Source: Mesostigma viride (lineage: Eukaryota > Streptophyta > Mesostigmatophyceae > Mesostigmatales > Mesostigmataceae). Taken from it: a stretch of DNA of 64,000 bases. The notes under the pieces were generated by a model. That model saw only the letters and a program-made list of their open reading frames with translations, was not told the origin of the DNA and made no database searches. Made by a program: the position numbers and the translations under genes. Every line of letters starts with the position of its first letter. Position 1 is the stretch's first letter. Location: contig RPFO01001162.1 of NCBI GenBank assembly GCA_009746045.1, positions 614,978 to 678,977 of the forward strand. Direction: 5' to 3'. This document shows, piece by piece, positions 10,351 through 22,394 of the stretch.

Positions 10351-12113
10351 TCCAAAAACCAAATGTCCTCATTTGAGGACATAGTCCTCGTTTGAGACGG
10401 GGGGGTCAGGGGCGCGGTTTTGGCGCCAAATTTGGTCCTAGGGTCACTTGGTGGGTTTTGGCGCGAAACTGGGATAGGTACTGAGCGCGCCAAGCCCCTG
10501 GGGTCGACAGGGGTCGACCGTACCTGGAAAATATGAGGCGACGAAAAGTACCTTCAATAGCAAGAACATCGCAATGCAATCGAGTGTTTTGTCGAGTGGC
10601 GGCTATGGGGTCGTGCCAGTTCCGAGGCTTGCCTGAATGTTATAGGGCCGCCCTATATGATTATTTTGCCCCGGACGAAGACAGCATTTTAGATCGTCAT
10701 CTAGTGATTTCGAAGATGCTATTCTTCACGTGCAGGTGCTTTGTATATGTCGAAAATTTTGTTCATGAACGAATTTTGGCATTGTTGAAGAAAATCTGAG
10801 AGCTACGTAGATCGCATGATAGGTCAGTTCGCAGTTCGGTTTTACAATTTCTTTTTCCGCCCAGGCGCTGCGGATATCGCGAGTATGGGTTATGGTACGC
10901 TTCTGGGCTTATGGGCGACATGGGGAGAAGAGGGACTTGGGCAGTTGCATGCGTCAAAGAGTCTCTATTTTTTCGTCGTGATGTCGCAGTCGCGCCTGGC
11001 GAAAACCAGGGCGAGCGCGAGCCATATTTTTCTTTTGCCGCAAGGCTTGGTGCTTCCCACGCGTCACCGTCCTTTAATATATATTTCTTGAGCTGGCCCG
11101 CGCAGCTGGCGGCCTGGGCGCACGTAAAGAACAAGGATCCGACTGTCATTCTCAACCGCATCCTTCTAAGTAAGCGTGTTAAGCGGATTGTTACCTATAA
11201 CTCCCGCAGACATGATAATGCCGGTTGCTTTCAATGCCCAACTTCGTGGTTTTGATTACGTTTATGTCCGGGGGATAACGGAAGTTTGCTGGGCGCCGGT
11301 ACTTTCTTTTCCCGTTGCGTCACTGAAAAGGTAAACGGCCTTGCGTTATCAAAACAGCAGCAAGTAGAAGTCGCTGTGATTAATTGCGATGTGGTAGTTT
11401 GATTCAACACATATACTGCCTTGTTGCTGAGAAGTTTTTCAAGGCTTGCTGGTATGTTGCCCATATGTTTCTAATGCTTCAACTCATGTCCAAGTGATCA
11501 AGACTGGCTTGGAAACTTGAGCTTGTCATGTTTACATTGTGCTTGTGTTACAACTTGTGCCTCTTTGCAGTATATGTTTCATATATAACGTAAGGGTTCA
11601 TGATGGTTTAGCACCGTGGTGGCAGCCGAGCCTCTACTAACGATCATGGACCTAACCTTGGCAAGTATTTGCATCATACTTCACTCTTTGGACTGAGCTA
11701 GCTTTACACCTGCTGTTTGGCCTGCACCATGGTCCCTGGCTGCCAGTTCATTTTGTGCCCCCCCGCTGGCAGGCTGCAGGGTCTAGGACTGCGAGGGTGT
11801 AACATAGACATGTTGTGGGCACCCTGGGTGCATTTTCAGGACCAGCCATGACCTGGCCATGCCTTCTTTCTTGGCATATTGTTGACTTGAGTGCTATTTG
11901 GTCACTCGCGTAGCGACCCCCCTGCATTCATAAATCGTAAACCATTATACAATGAGCATATTTCATGGATGTTAAGCATTGCTACTCTTGAACATATCAT
12001 AAATGAACATGGTTCCATGCCGTACCCATGGATATGTTGAAATATGTGAGTTATTACAAATGGTATCCATGCTTAAAAATGTCCTCATATGAGGACATTT
12101 TCTTGGTGATTAG
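10351..12113. mobile_element. MULE-like DNA element (non-autonomous)
   Basis: The element interrupts LINE ORF2 with a 9-bp duplication ACAATAATG (10342-10350 and 12114-12122), the TSD length typical of Mutator-like elements. Ends are imperfectly inverted: CCAAAAACCAAATGTCCTCA at the left against CACCAAGAAAATGTCCTCAT on the opposite strand at the right. Each end includes a palindrome of the form ATGTCCTCAT/ATGAGGACAT. The 1.76-kb interior shows no transposase. Small ORFs (10533-10799 plus, 10816-11091 plus) are not recognised. Near the left end are TTTTGGCGCC and TTTTGGCGCGAAA, the latter matching the E2F site consensus by eye. Confidence 0.6.
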
Positions 12114-12138
12114 ACAATAATGAACATGTTGTCTCCTT

Positions 12139-12918
12139 GATATATGGCATGCCCTGATACAGGTCCTCGTTGCGGACATGAGCAGCATATCAGGCCTACT
12201 CTGAAAATGGAATTAACGCAGCATGTTGGTGACCGTGCCGTCCAGCTTGCGGGCCAGGTCGGCGGTGAGGGTCCACGTCTCGGCTCCATACGTGAGAACA
12301 GGAAGGACGAGGACATTGAACAGGTCCTGTTTCTCGATCTTGCCCAGGGGCTTGCGCCACGGGGCCCGGTACTGGCGTAAAGCGTGCCAGGCGAGGGAGA
12401 TGCGATGGTCCACATCAACCTCGCAACTGGGGAGCAGGCTGCCCAGCACCTTGACGCGGTCTCGATACAGGACTCGAGAGCCGTCGAGGAGATAGAGGGG
12501 TGGCGGTGAGTGGGTGAGCCCAACCGCCACGGCCTCTGTCTTCTTGCTGACCTCAAGCCCCACTGCACGGGCCTCGATAGCCAGGCAGTCAAGCCATGTC
12601 TGCACGTGCCCAGTGTCCTCGAAGAGGGTGGTGTCGTCTGCGTAGATGATGTCTGCCAGCCGAATCTCCGTGTCCATGCCAGAGCCCAGAATTTGTTAGC
12701 AACCTGCACCCCTGGTTGCCTACCCACGATGCGGGCAAAGAGCTTGCGCGCGTGAATCATTACGTATTCGACCACAATAATGAACAGGTAGGGTGATAGC
12801 ACGCAGCCCTGCCACACACCCTTCTGGGGGATCCGGAACAGCTCGAGGATGTCCCAAAGCGCAGGCCAGAAAACCGAATCGAAGGCTTTGATGAAGTTTG
12901 GATGGATGGAGGGGGGCC
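12139..12918 (-). pseudogene. LINE ORF2 reverse-transcriptase fragment
   Basis: This minus-strand block matches 52255-53095 of the full-length LINE. It runs from the FIKAFDSV region of the RT palm through the YADD box (IIYADDTTLFED) to the DLYQGMPYI region. It is truncated at both ends: the 5' junction follows CCATCCATCC at about 12918, and its 3' continuation lies at 9096-9146 beyond a later LINE insertion, ending without a tail. Several frameshifts are present. Confidence 0.8.
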
Positions 12919-13459
12919 AAAGCCGCGAAACCGAACTAATCTAACTCTAATCTAATCTAATCTAGAAAACCCTACCTATTCTACCAGTGATGATTCATAC
13001 GCCGTATTATACGCCGTATTTAGCGTATTATGCGCGATACGCAAGCGGCGCGTACGAAAATGGGGTACTTTCATACGCAACGCGTATTTTTGCGCATTTT
13101 TGCGTATTTTCGCGTATTTTTGGCATATTTTTGGCTTACGAGGTGGGTGCATTTGCTTGCCTAGACTGCGGCGCGCCGACCTGTAGTAGGAACAAATAAT
13201 TGCGTGATGAGCTAGCTAGTGTATAGTGCACTAAAGCTAAAAGCGCGTTCATTGTGACTTGTGAAGGCGGGAAGGTGAAGGCGGGAAGGCTGAAGATTCA
13301 TCATCAAGAGGGTGATAAGCAACAGTATATTTGGAAATAAACGTACACCTATTTATCTGGATCAAGAAGGTGATAAGGTGTGCCAGCAACGTCGTGGTCG
13401 TCTGGCACCTAGATCGTAGCATATCGACATCCAGCCAGGCATGGCTGACACGTGAGTCA

Positions 13460-13636
13460 ATGGAACACGATGATGATGTGCGGCCCGATGAAGAAGAGGC
13501 CACATCCGAAACTGTCTGGACATACATTAGCAAAGAGCGCATCCTCAAGAATCGGCAGCACACAAATAACTACTACATGGATGATGGAGTACTCCGTTAC
13601 AGGCTGCTGGTCGAGCAGGCGGAGAAGGAAAGCAAT
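13460..13636 (+). pseudogene. ORF inside hAT, 5' part, cut by gypsy A
   Basis: The frame from ATG 13460 starts MEHDDDVRPDEEEATSETV and stays open to the gypsy A junction, where it ends in EKESN. Counting the 5-bp target duplication once, the frame continues without a shift at 53679 (TRKRKATSDAKKQADV). The gypsy insertion therefore split an ORF. The protein is acidic then basic, with no family I recognise. The same frame is also open upstream to 13331. Confidence 0.5.
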
Positions 13637-14182
13637 TGTTACGCCTCGGGTATCTACCACTACCTCTACCTCTACCTGGCCTGATGCTACCTAAACTACT
13701 AGTCAAGCCACCTCTAGTTAAACCCCTAGCGAAAGACGAACGAGACGATCCAGATCTCAATGCATTGACGTAAGTGTTACTATAATACGCCATAAGCCAT
13801 TTACACAACCCGTTTACTCCAGGAATAGAGGAAGGAAACACAACTACACTGCCGTGACCCAAGCCTATATGTGTTAATTCATTTAACACACGCCGAGTGC
13901 ACACACGAGGGGTAGAACGTGCATAAATGGTCACCAACGGTCCAACACGCTCGGGCCGACATGGCCCTCGCCTACAGATGCACGCTGGTCCACTACATTC
14001 TACCAAAGGATCAGGACCACTAGTAAAGTACGCGGCGCGGCGCCCAAAGGCACCCAATGTACCACAGTACTGTTACGAGGACAATAGTGTCCCGGTAGGA
14101 GCTACACGTAAACCTAGGGACAACCGAGGCAAAAGACCTAATTTACGTCCGTAACTACAACGAATTGTTACGCGACGTAACA
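13637..14182 (-). repeat. Gypsy A 3' LTR
   Basis: 546 bp, starting TGTTACGCC and ending GACGTAACA on the plus strand. It lacks the 24-25-base duplication (around CTGATGCACGCTGGTCCA) found in the B and C LTRs, and looks roughly 80-85% similar to them over its first 150 bases. Confidence 0.92.
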
Positions 14183-14199
14183 CCTCCCCCCCCACAAAG
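14183..14199 (-). other. Polypurine tract of gypsy A
   Basis: On the minus strand a run of about ten G followed by AGG immediately precedes the 3' LTR. This is the expected place and composition for the plus-strand primer. The same tract precedes the 3' LTRs of B (21975) and C (40443). Confidence 0.75.
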
Positions 14200-14549
14200 G
14201 TAGGGAGCCCTCTCCCTACGCACAGGGAGGAAACAAGGGGTAGGAAACCTAATGCACCCAGCACACACCAACACAATCGGCAGGCCATCCAAGATACAAG
14301 CACCAATAGTTCACACGGTCTCCACCACCACGCCGGGAGGTGTAGGGTTAGCCAGCACCAAGCCTGGTGGTAGGTTCCCCTAACTGCCTGGAACAAAGTC
14401 CTTGCCGGGGGGAACGGCACTGGGCAGGACACACAGAGTAAACAAATCAGTACCAAGGACCAAGAACGACCAGTCAACTGGCCAGAACGTGAGGGCGACT
14501 CTATATACCGGAGGGACAACACCCTCAGGTCGGGCCTAAGGCCCTCTAT
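14200..14549 (-). other. Gypsy A 3' untranslated region
   Basis: About 350 bases between the ORF3 stop and the polypurine tract. It is conserved in B (21990-22344) and C (40460-40813) but without a conserved reading frame. It probably holds 3' cis signals. Confidence 0.6.
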
Positions 14550-16876
14550 CTAATGGCCATCCGTCTGGTAAGTACCACGGGAGGCCAGCAGGACATCCAG
14601 GTACGCCTGGTAGTGAGACACATCCTCAGCATTGTCGTGCCTATCTACAGTGAGGAAAACATCGGCCCACACGCCGTCAGGAAAAAGACCCAGGAAGGCC
14701 CAGTAATACCTATGCTGCGTAAGAACGACCTGGCCCCGGGCCCAGTCCAGGAAACCACAGGCAAAGAGGCGTAGGAAAGGCTCTACCGCGATCAGGCAGA
14801 GAGCCCGCAGGAGCAGGCGATGGTACCGGATCCGAGGGCGCATACCCGTCGGGAAAAACAGATCTACCAGGGGCTCCACGTTGGACGGCCACAACCGGAT
14901 ATGCCGAATCTCACGGGAGCGCCACCGACGGGCACACTGTCGCGACCCGAACGTCTCGAGGTAGTCGCTAGCCCGGGGAGGAGGATGACCCCGAGAGTCC
15001 AAACCCTGGCCCGGGATGGGCGCTGGACGACGGGCATCCCACTCTAGGATGGGCTGAAGGACCGTGCTGTACGTGGCACCCGGCACCGCAGGAAACTCTA
15101 CCGTAAGGGCATCTGAGGCCATAATGCCCAGAGGCGGAGGGTAAGCCCACTGGAACCCGCCGTAGGTGTCCAAGTCATTGTGGCGCCTAGCCCAGCGATA
15201 CAGGACGCGCCGAACCAGGATCTCACCCTGGAACACCGGATCAGCTAAAATAACCATATCGAAAGGAGGCCGATCAGTCTCAACTGGTAGGCCACGGTCC
15301 CGCGGCGCCCGACACACCTGGAGAACCCGTAGGACATGGGCGAAATGGCAAGCTCGGCGGAGGCGCGCGGCAGGTCACACTGGCGGCAGGCGAGCGCAGA
15401 CATACCGTACCCAAAGACAGGCGTGTCGCGCGACTCCGGAGTCGCATGCACCACAGAAGGGGCCCGATCCCGATCGCCCTCTGACAACTCCCGAAGGGAA
15501 TCGGCAGCGCGGGTGGCGCGAGGGTCAGAGCCACTGGACCGAACAACCGCAGCCAAAGACCGCGGGGCCGAAGGGACAGGGGCCGACGAAGGGGTAGGAA
15601 CCGGCACAGACGCAGACGGCGCCGGTACAACAGGGGGCCGCGTCGGACCCGATGCCGCAGGGGGTCGCGACGGACCCGCCTCCGCAGCTGGCGCGCCGGT
15701 CTCTGGGGGCGGAGCACCACCAGGCCACATGTTGAAAATAGGGCCCGTGGGGACAGGCAATCCGGCATACGACTGGTTACCGTCTAAGCTCCAGTCAGGC
15801 ACCGGGATCCTCTGCGGAGGACCGCCCTCCCAAAGCCTGGGAAGACCGCCCGGGTCGCTGAAGAAACCCCGCGAGGGCGGCGCTGACGTGGTGGGCGGCT
15901 CGGACGCGGCGGCGACGGGCGCGGCCGCTGGGACGGCGGACTCGCGCCGAGGCGCAGGTACGTCAGTAGCAGGCGCAGAGGTAGCCGAAGGCGTAGGAGC
16001 CGCAGCAACAGAGGGAACCGCAGCCGCCGAGGGCTCGCGCGGCACAGACGGACCCGTAGACGTCGAGGCGACCGAAGGGGAAGGGGGCACAGCTGCGGCA
16101 GACACCCCACCTGGCGTGGCTGGAGCGTGCGCCTGGGCCGCCATGAAGGCCCCGAAGGCCGCCGTCAGGGACTGGATCTGCGCCTGCATCGCAGAAACTG
16201 TCGCCGAAAGAGGATCAGGCTCACGACCAGAGCCCAAAGGGGTAGGCTCCACCGATGCGCACAGGACCGACCTCGGTGAAGACGGGACAGGGGAAGGCGC
16301 CGACACTGAAGAGGAGGACGCCGCAGGGGAGGCCGAATACTCAGGAGAATACTGTGCCTCTACCGGCGCGTCCGTAGGAGTAGGGTCGCCCAATCCTACG
16401 CCCGCTGTCTGGTCTGCTATCTCCATGAACTCTACGGCCCGTAGAAGGTCGCAGGGGTTCTCATCTATTTCCGCATCACCCTCGGCCGGAAGCCAGGGGA
16501 ACACATCCCGTAGGCAGGAGCGGCCCACAGGGGTAGAAAGGTAGGAAAACACCCTGGGGCACTGGAGAACCGCAGCTATCTGTCCCAATGCTGGACAGCT
16601 GGAGCCACATCCTAGCAAACAGTGCCCGGCATCGTCGAACCCGTGCAAAACAAGCTGGTGCGGTTCAGCAGGGGAGGGACCGTACCACGTGACCCCGAAG
16701 AGAGCAGCCCTGACTAAACCCGCATGTTGGGCCCAGTGGAGGGCTGGCTGCACGATGCCACCCGGAAAACTGGACCGTGACACCCAGCGGCCCGGAAGGG
16801 CCTCGAAGTACAGCTCAGGGTCCGGTAGGGGCAGGGACGGCAGCGGGCTCTCAGCCGGAGGGGTAGGCTCTGACAT
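14550..16876 (-). pseudogene. Gypsy A ORF3, extra ORF after pol (unknown function)
   Basis: A large ORF lies between the chromodomain stop and the 3' LTR, where retroviruses place env. ATG is at 16876 (MSEPTPPAE), 77 bases after the pol stop. The N-terminal part is Cys-containing (HCLLGCGSSCPALGQ). It is followed by a long Ala/Pro/Ser/Gly-rich linker with a short helix-like stretch (MQAQIQSLTAAFGAFMAAQ), then a compact C-terminal region of about 260 residues (ACRQCDLPRASAE; then YLETFGSRQCARRWRSREIR), ending at 14550. One base is missing near 15320, shifting the frame; otherwise the frame gives about 775 residues. No signal peptide or clear membrane anchor is visible, so an envelope role is not supported. 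No family recognised. Copies exist in B and C. Confidence 0.75.
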
Positions 16877-16952
16877 GACGGCTGCGGAGGGGAGGGGACA
16901 ACCAACCACCCGTCGACAGCAGACATAACATAAGAGAGGAGAAGGTCTACAA

Positions 16953-18650
16953 CTAGAGCTTGTGCAGGGTTTTATATTCCTGCAGCAGGCGACTACACCC
17001 ATCTAGCTCAGTAAGCTCACTCTCCGTATACCAGACCTTATCTACTTCACTACGAGCATACATCCACTTCACTTTGTACTGACGCTGGGTACCGCGGCCC
17101 TTTTTGATATCTCTATGGGCCACGATGCTTTCTACTTCGTCTTCTACTTCCCCAGTGTCAGGGTTATGCTCTAAAGGGGCAGGCGCTAGCTCTCTACCAG
17201 CGAACGTACTAGGGTGGTACAGTTTCAGCTGGCTTCTATGGAAGGTGTTTGAATGTGTCTGCCAAGAGGTAGGGATATCGACTTTATATAAGAAATTTCC
17301 TACTCTAGACAACACATGGAAGGGTCCTAAGAAGGCGGGCCTAAGTTTGACCTTAAGTTCTGCTTCAAACTTATGAGCAAAACGGCCAACACGGGGGCCT
17401 TCTACTAATACTAGATCTCCTATTTCTATCTCAGGTGCTCTTCTATCTAAGGAGGCACGCAACCTAGCAAGGTACTTAGACTGAGCTTTTTGGTACCCTG
17501 AGATCGCGTGGTCATGAGCAGTTTTCATTCTATCTAGTAAGGACTGTACACCTTCTACAGTATCTCGGGACACATCATCCTTGTCCCGTAGAGGACTAGC
17601 TAAGAGAGAGGTAGGGTAAGAGGCTGTCTACCAGTATCTAGAAGAAGGGCGTATATCCATGCGCAGCTTGGGGACAATTGTTGAGGGAGAACTCTACCAA
17701 ACATAAATAATCCTCCCAATCACTTCCCGAGCCATTAACATAGTGCCTAAGCGCTTCTTCCACTACCCTATTAAGACGCTCTACTAAATGAGAGGAGGAG
17801 GAGTGGTAGGCAGTACCGTAGGTAACCTTGGTACCGATGGCAGCGAAAAACTGCTGCCAAAAATCTGAGGTAAATAACTTATCCTTATCACTAATAAACT
17901 GCCTACTCAAACCATGATATCTGTATACATTATTGAGGTATAGGCGTGCGCAATCACGTGCTGTGAGTTCTAAAGGACACGGCACGAGATGGCACATACG
18001 AGTAAAACGATCTATGAACACAAGGATCTGGGCATTGCCCCTATCATTCTTTCTAAAAGGTCCTACAAAATCCATCATGATAGAATCCCACGGCATGATG
18101 GGGTCAGGCAAGGTCCTAGGTTCTGCTATCTGTCCTACGTTATTGGGTTTCATCTCCTGGCAAGATTGACAAGTTCTAACATACTCATCTACATCCTTAT
18201 AAAGGGAAGGCCAGTAATAAGAGCGGGCTACTAGGTCCCGTACCCGTTTACCACCCTGATGAGCAGCTAAGTCATGCAACTCAAAGAGCAAGGAGGAGCG
18301 ACAGATAGGAGGGACATACAGGCGCCATTGAGGGGGAGAATCTGCTATCTGCACATATAAAAACCCACCTACAAATTTACAAGGGTGCTTGCCTAATTGT
18401 TGGGGATGTGCAGCAATGGCAGCTAATGCTTCCGGCTCAGTGGCCGTAAATCTACTAATAAGACGTTCAAGATCAGAGGTAGGCATCGCTACAGAGGTAT
18501 CCAGAACAGGTTTAAAGAGATCTCCTACCGCCTTGCCAAAGAGAAGGGGAGGTCCTAGAGGGACTATGTTTTCATAAGACTTTCCTGACCTAGTCGCTAT
18601 ATGGCTAAGCGGTATAGAAATTTTATTTTTCCCCTCCCCCCCACCGAGGC
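16953..18650 (-). pseudogene. Gypsy A integrase-chromodomain, frameshifted
   Basis: The frame contains the HHCC zinc-binding region (HDLAAHQG and CQSCQ), the DDE core (MMDFVGPF, QFISDKDKLFTSDFW, HLVERLNRVVEE) and a C-terminal chromodomain (VESIVAHRDIKKG, YKVKWMYARSEVDKVWY). Small deletions at 17600-17637 break the frame between the core and the C-terminal half. A 9-base duplication adds three residues (LTE) near the end relative to B. The upstream joint to RT-RH is at the G7 run 18636-18642. Chromodomains direct chromovirus integration to marked chromatin in characterised elements. Confidence 0.88.
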
Positions 18651-21108
18651 CACGGGAAGGGCCTCACACGGGAGAGAGAGTCCTACGTGAGAAAGGAGAT
18701 CAGGCATGCGAACAGCTGTATGAAAGAGGTAGGCATAGGATTCATCATCAGGTAGTTCACCATAAGGGGTTACACCCATAGTAGTAGGAACTAGAGTAGT
18801 ATTGAGAACATCAAGGTCCTCGAAAAAGGAGTAATCTGCACGACGAGAGAGTGCATCTGGTACTATGTTATCTACACCCTTAACATACTGAAGTTTAAAA
18901 GGGGAAAACTGTGCTAAAAATTCCATCCAGCGCGCTTGCCGAGGGGTAAGGTTGGGTTGGGAGAGAAGATGGGTAAGGGGACGGTGATCCGTTTGGATAA
19001 CTAACCTATAAGGATCTAGCTCACAGGGTTCATTCAGGCAGACATCAAATTGAGCACCTTTAAGAAAGTGCTGCCACGCGTGGCAACAATACACCACCGC
19101 TAAGAGTTCCTGCTGGTGTACGGGATAGTTACGCTCCGCAGGGAGCATTGTCCTAGAGATATACTCAATTGGCTGTAAGCCCTGACCCTGATCCTGGAGA
19201 AGGACCCCTATAGCTACCTTACTAGCATCTGTAGCTACAACAAAGGGTTTAGTAGTATCCGGTAGGATGAGTACAGGAGGGGAAAGGAGTAGGGATTTTA
19301 GACACTGAAAAGCCGACTGACATTCACTACTCCAAACAAAGGGGATATCCTTCTTTAATAAATGATTAATAGGGGCTGCTATAGTTGCGAAACGCGGGAT
19401 AAAACGCCTATAGTAAGAAGCAATTCCTAGAAAACTACGTACACCTTTAACGTCGGTAGGGTAGGCCATTCCTGAATTGACTTAGTTTTATCCGGGTCGG
19501 TAGCGACCCCGGCATCTGACAGAACGTGCCCTAAAAATGGGACACTCCTACCCGAACGAACTTTAGCACGGCGCGCCCACAAAGAATTTTCAGCCATTAT
19601 TTCTAATACTTTCTTTAAATCACGTAGGTGCGTTTCAAAATCAGGAGAGTAAATAAGAATATCATCTAAGTAAGCTTGAGCACAAGAACGGTCATGCTCA
19701 GATAAAGAAACAGAGGAGAAGGAAGGATCCTTTAAATCAGAGGACACCTGAGGAAGGTGAGAATTTCCCATAACAGGTCTAAGCACTTCATTCATTAACA
19801 TTTGAAAAGAGGCAGGCGAGTTACAGAGTCCCATAGCCGCTACTCTAAACTGGTAATGACCAAAAGGGGTAGCAAAGGCGGTTTTATGGCAATCCTCAGG
19901 AGCTATCCGCAACTGCCAAAAACCATCCGCACAATCCAGTACTGTGAAACAAGTGGAACCTTTAACCTTATTAAATATATCATCAATACGAGGTAGAGGG
20001 TATTTAGACTTCACAGTAATATCATTCAACTTCCTATAATCAGTAACTAGGCGAAACTTGCCATTTGGCTTAGGAACTAACAGGACACCAGCTGAGTAGG
20101 GAGAGTTACTAGGCTCTATCAATCCTGCTTCTAATAGTGACACTAAAATCTGTTTTAGTTCCTTTAACTCGGTAGGGCCCATTCTATACATCGGAGAGTG
20201 CGTAGGAACTGCACCGTCCTTGATAACTACACGGTGTAAAACAGAACGAGGAGGAGGATAAGAAGGAGTCTTTTCTTCAAAAACTTTTGAGGAATCTATC
20301 ACAGCCATGTATCTTACTATTTCATTTTCAGTAAATCCCACTCCTATTGTATCCACTGTGTTTATATCTATATCCACACTATTATTAGTGATAGGTATCT
20401 CCTGTACTTCTAACTGAAGGAACATACATAATAAATATCCATATTCCTTTAATTCAGAACGCAACTCATCATTGGACATTAATACTTCAGGTATAGGTCT
20501 TACAGGAGGATCAACAGGTGTAGGAGGAGTAATATCTACCAAGGATAAATTTTCCAATCTATAATGACGTTCCGGTACCCAGTAAGAGCTATCTGGAAAC
20601 CAAATGACCATGGTATCATAATTAATAGTAATCTTATTATCCTGGTGCCAATCTAATCCTAGTAATACATCAGCGGTAGTGATAGGGCCTATAGTGGCCG
20701 TCAGGTTGACAGTACGTCCTTGTATGACCAGGGGAAGGGACACCGTACCCGGGGAATGACTGGTGCGACCATCAGCATAATGAACAGTGACAGGTTTGGT
20801 GTGAGGGGTAGGGACTAGTCCTAAACGCCTAACTAGGGCCTCGCTCACAAAGGAGCTAGCCGCACCGCTATCTACCAACACAGAGACATTCAAAAGTTCA
20901 TCAGCATGCAAGAAAGGGTCTACAACAGTGTGGGGAACGGTTAAACCACCATTCAAGAACATAAGAGGACGCACACGTAGTGGTAGGGAAGATTCAGCTC
21001 CTACAGAGGTTATAAAAACAGGCAGGCAAAAATTTTTATCTGGGGTACTATCTAAGGACCTGTCCAGGTTACCCCCGGCTGACAGGCCTACTGTTCCCCC
21101 TCCCCCCC
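18597..21108 (-). pseudogene. Gypsy A protease-RT-RNase H, frameshifted
   Basis: The order is aspartic protease (LVDSGAASSFVSEALVRR), reverse transcriptase (LVPKPNGKFRLVTDYRKLN; YLDDILIYSPDF) and Ty3 RNase H (FVVATDASKVAIG, VIQTDHRPLTHLL, VPDALSRRA). One base is missing near 19458 relative to gypsy B (AGGGTAGG against AGGAGTAGG), splitting the frame before the RT thumb/RNase H. One Gly codon is lost near 19205. The frame is open back to the gag overlap at 21102-21109, so the start is by frameshift from gag and not by an ATG. Confidence 0.9.
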
Positions 21109-21400
21109 CAAATCCATAGGAACTGACCCCGAAGAAGACCCTGGCGAAAAAGCCACTGCTGGAGGGTCACGAGGGAGCGAAGAGGGTGCGGGAGCCTGAT
21201 TATCATAGGGGAACCCTGGGGGTCCTGCCTGCACAGCATTCAGCCTACTAGGGGTAGCTGAGGGAATGCGTCCTGAAGTAGGACGAATAGGAGCACGCTG
21301 AGGGGTACGAGGAGGGCGTGCGTCGGGATGAGGGGGAGCACCCGAAAGGAACTTGGGGCACTCACGTTTAAGATGACCTACTTCCTTACAATGATAGCAT
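21088..21400 (-). pseudogene. Gypsy A gag, C-terminal segment
   Basis: It holds the rest of the CCHC zinc knuckle (C-Y-H-C-K-E-V-G-H-L-K-R-E-C, spacing CX2CX4HX4C) and the Pro-rich tail ending MDLGGEGEQ and a stop at 21088-21090. Gypsy B inserted exactly at the first Cys codons (TSD AGCAT). The rest of gag is at 39039-39859 and 46240-46836. A run of eight G at 21102-21109 lies just before the stop. Confidence 0.88.
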
Positions 21401-21974
21401 TGTTACGCCGCGGATATCTACCTCCACCTCTACCTCTAATGGGCCTGATACTACCTAAACTGGTCAGGCCTCCTCTACTTAACCCTCTGGCGAAAGACGA
21501 ACGTGACGGAGCTGATCTCAATGCATTAACGTAAGTGTTACTATAATACGCCATACAACCATTTATCCAAAACCCGTTTACTCCAGGAATAGAGGAAGGA
21601 AACACAACTACACTGCCGTGACCCAAGCCTAAATGTGTCAATTCATTTAACACACGCCGAGTGCACACACAAGGGGTAGAACACGCATAAATGGTCACCA
21701 ACGGTCCAACACGCTTGGGCCGACATGGCCCTCGCCTACAGATGCACGCTGGTCCACTACATCTACTGATGCACGCTGGTCCACTACATTCTACCACAGG
21801 ATCAGGACCACTGGTAAAGTACGCGGCGTGGCGCCCAACGGCACCCAATGTACCACAGTACTGTTACGAGGACAATAATGTCCCGGTAGGAGCCTAAACG
21901 TAAACCTAGGGACAACCGAGGCAAAAGACCTAATTTACGTCCGTAACTACAACGAATTGTTACGCGACGTAACA
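21401..21974 (-). repeat. Gypsy B 3' LTR
   Basis: 574 bp, TGTTACG to CGTAACA, followed by the G-rich polypurine tract (minus strand) at 21975-21990. It contains a tandem duplication of about 25 bases around 21745-21790 shared with C but absent from A. Confidence 0.94.
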
Positions 21975-22344
21975 CCTCCCCCCCACAAAGGTAGGGAGCC
22001 CTCTCCCTACGCACAGGGAGGAAAACAAGGGGTAGGAAACCTAATGCACCCAGCACACACTAACACAGTCAGCAGGCCATCCAAGATACAAGGCACCAAT
22101 AGTTCACACGGTCTCCACCACCACGCCTGGAGGTGTAGGGTTAGCCAGCACCAAGCCTGGTGGTAGGTTCCCCTAACTGCCTGGAACAAAGTCCTTGCCG
22201 GGGGGGGAACGGCACTGGGCAGGACACACAGAGTAAACCAATCAGCACCAAGGACCAAGAACGACCAGTCAACTGGCCAGAACATGAGGGCGACTCTACA
22301 TACCGGAGGGACAACACCCTCAGGTCGGGCCTAAGGCCCTCTAT

Positions 22345-22382
22345 CTAATGGCCATCCGTCTGGTAGGTACCACGGGAGGCCA
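22345..22382 (-). pseudogene. Gypsy B ORF3, last codons
   Basis: The final residues of ORF3 (GTYQTDGH and stop at 22345-22347), separated from the rest (29226-31478) by the CACTA-like insertion. Confidence 0.8.
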
Positions 22383-22394
22383 CACCGGGAAGGG

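Larger units (their letters stand above)
9158..12127 (-). mobile_element. 5'-truncated LINE, split by a DNA transposon
   Basis: A minus-strand LINE with a TTAA-repeat tail at the left and 5' truncation at 12127, flanked by an 11-bp duplication GTTGTCTCCTT (9147-9157 and 12128-12138). Its ORF2 part matches 52470-53429 of the full-length LINE closely. It inserted inside an older LINE fragment (9096-9146 and 12139-12918). Its 3' UTR at about 9245-9275 contains a 17-base tag flanked by repeated CAGTAATCT, absent from the full-length copy. Confidence 0.85.

Noticed and set aside
10533-10799. 88-residue ORF in the MULE-like element
   Set aside because: No motif recognised and no second copy in the window to test conservation, so it is not called as a gene.
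15336-16544. 402-residue plus-strand ORF (and its counterparts near 29977 and 41601)
   Set aside because: It is the antisense shadow of the GC-rich Ala/Pro linker of ORF3. Its composition (Gly/Ala/Thr runs) follows from the opposite strand and the minus frame is the one conserved in the domain parts.
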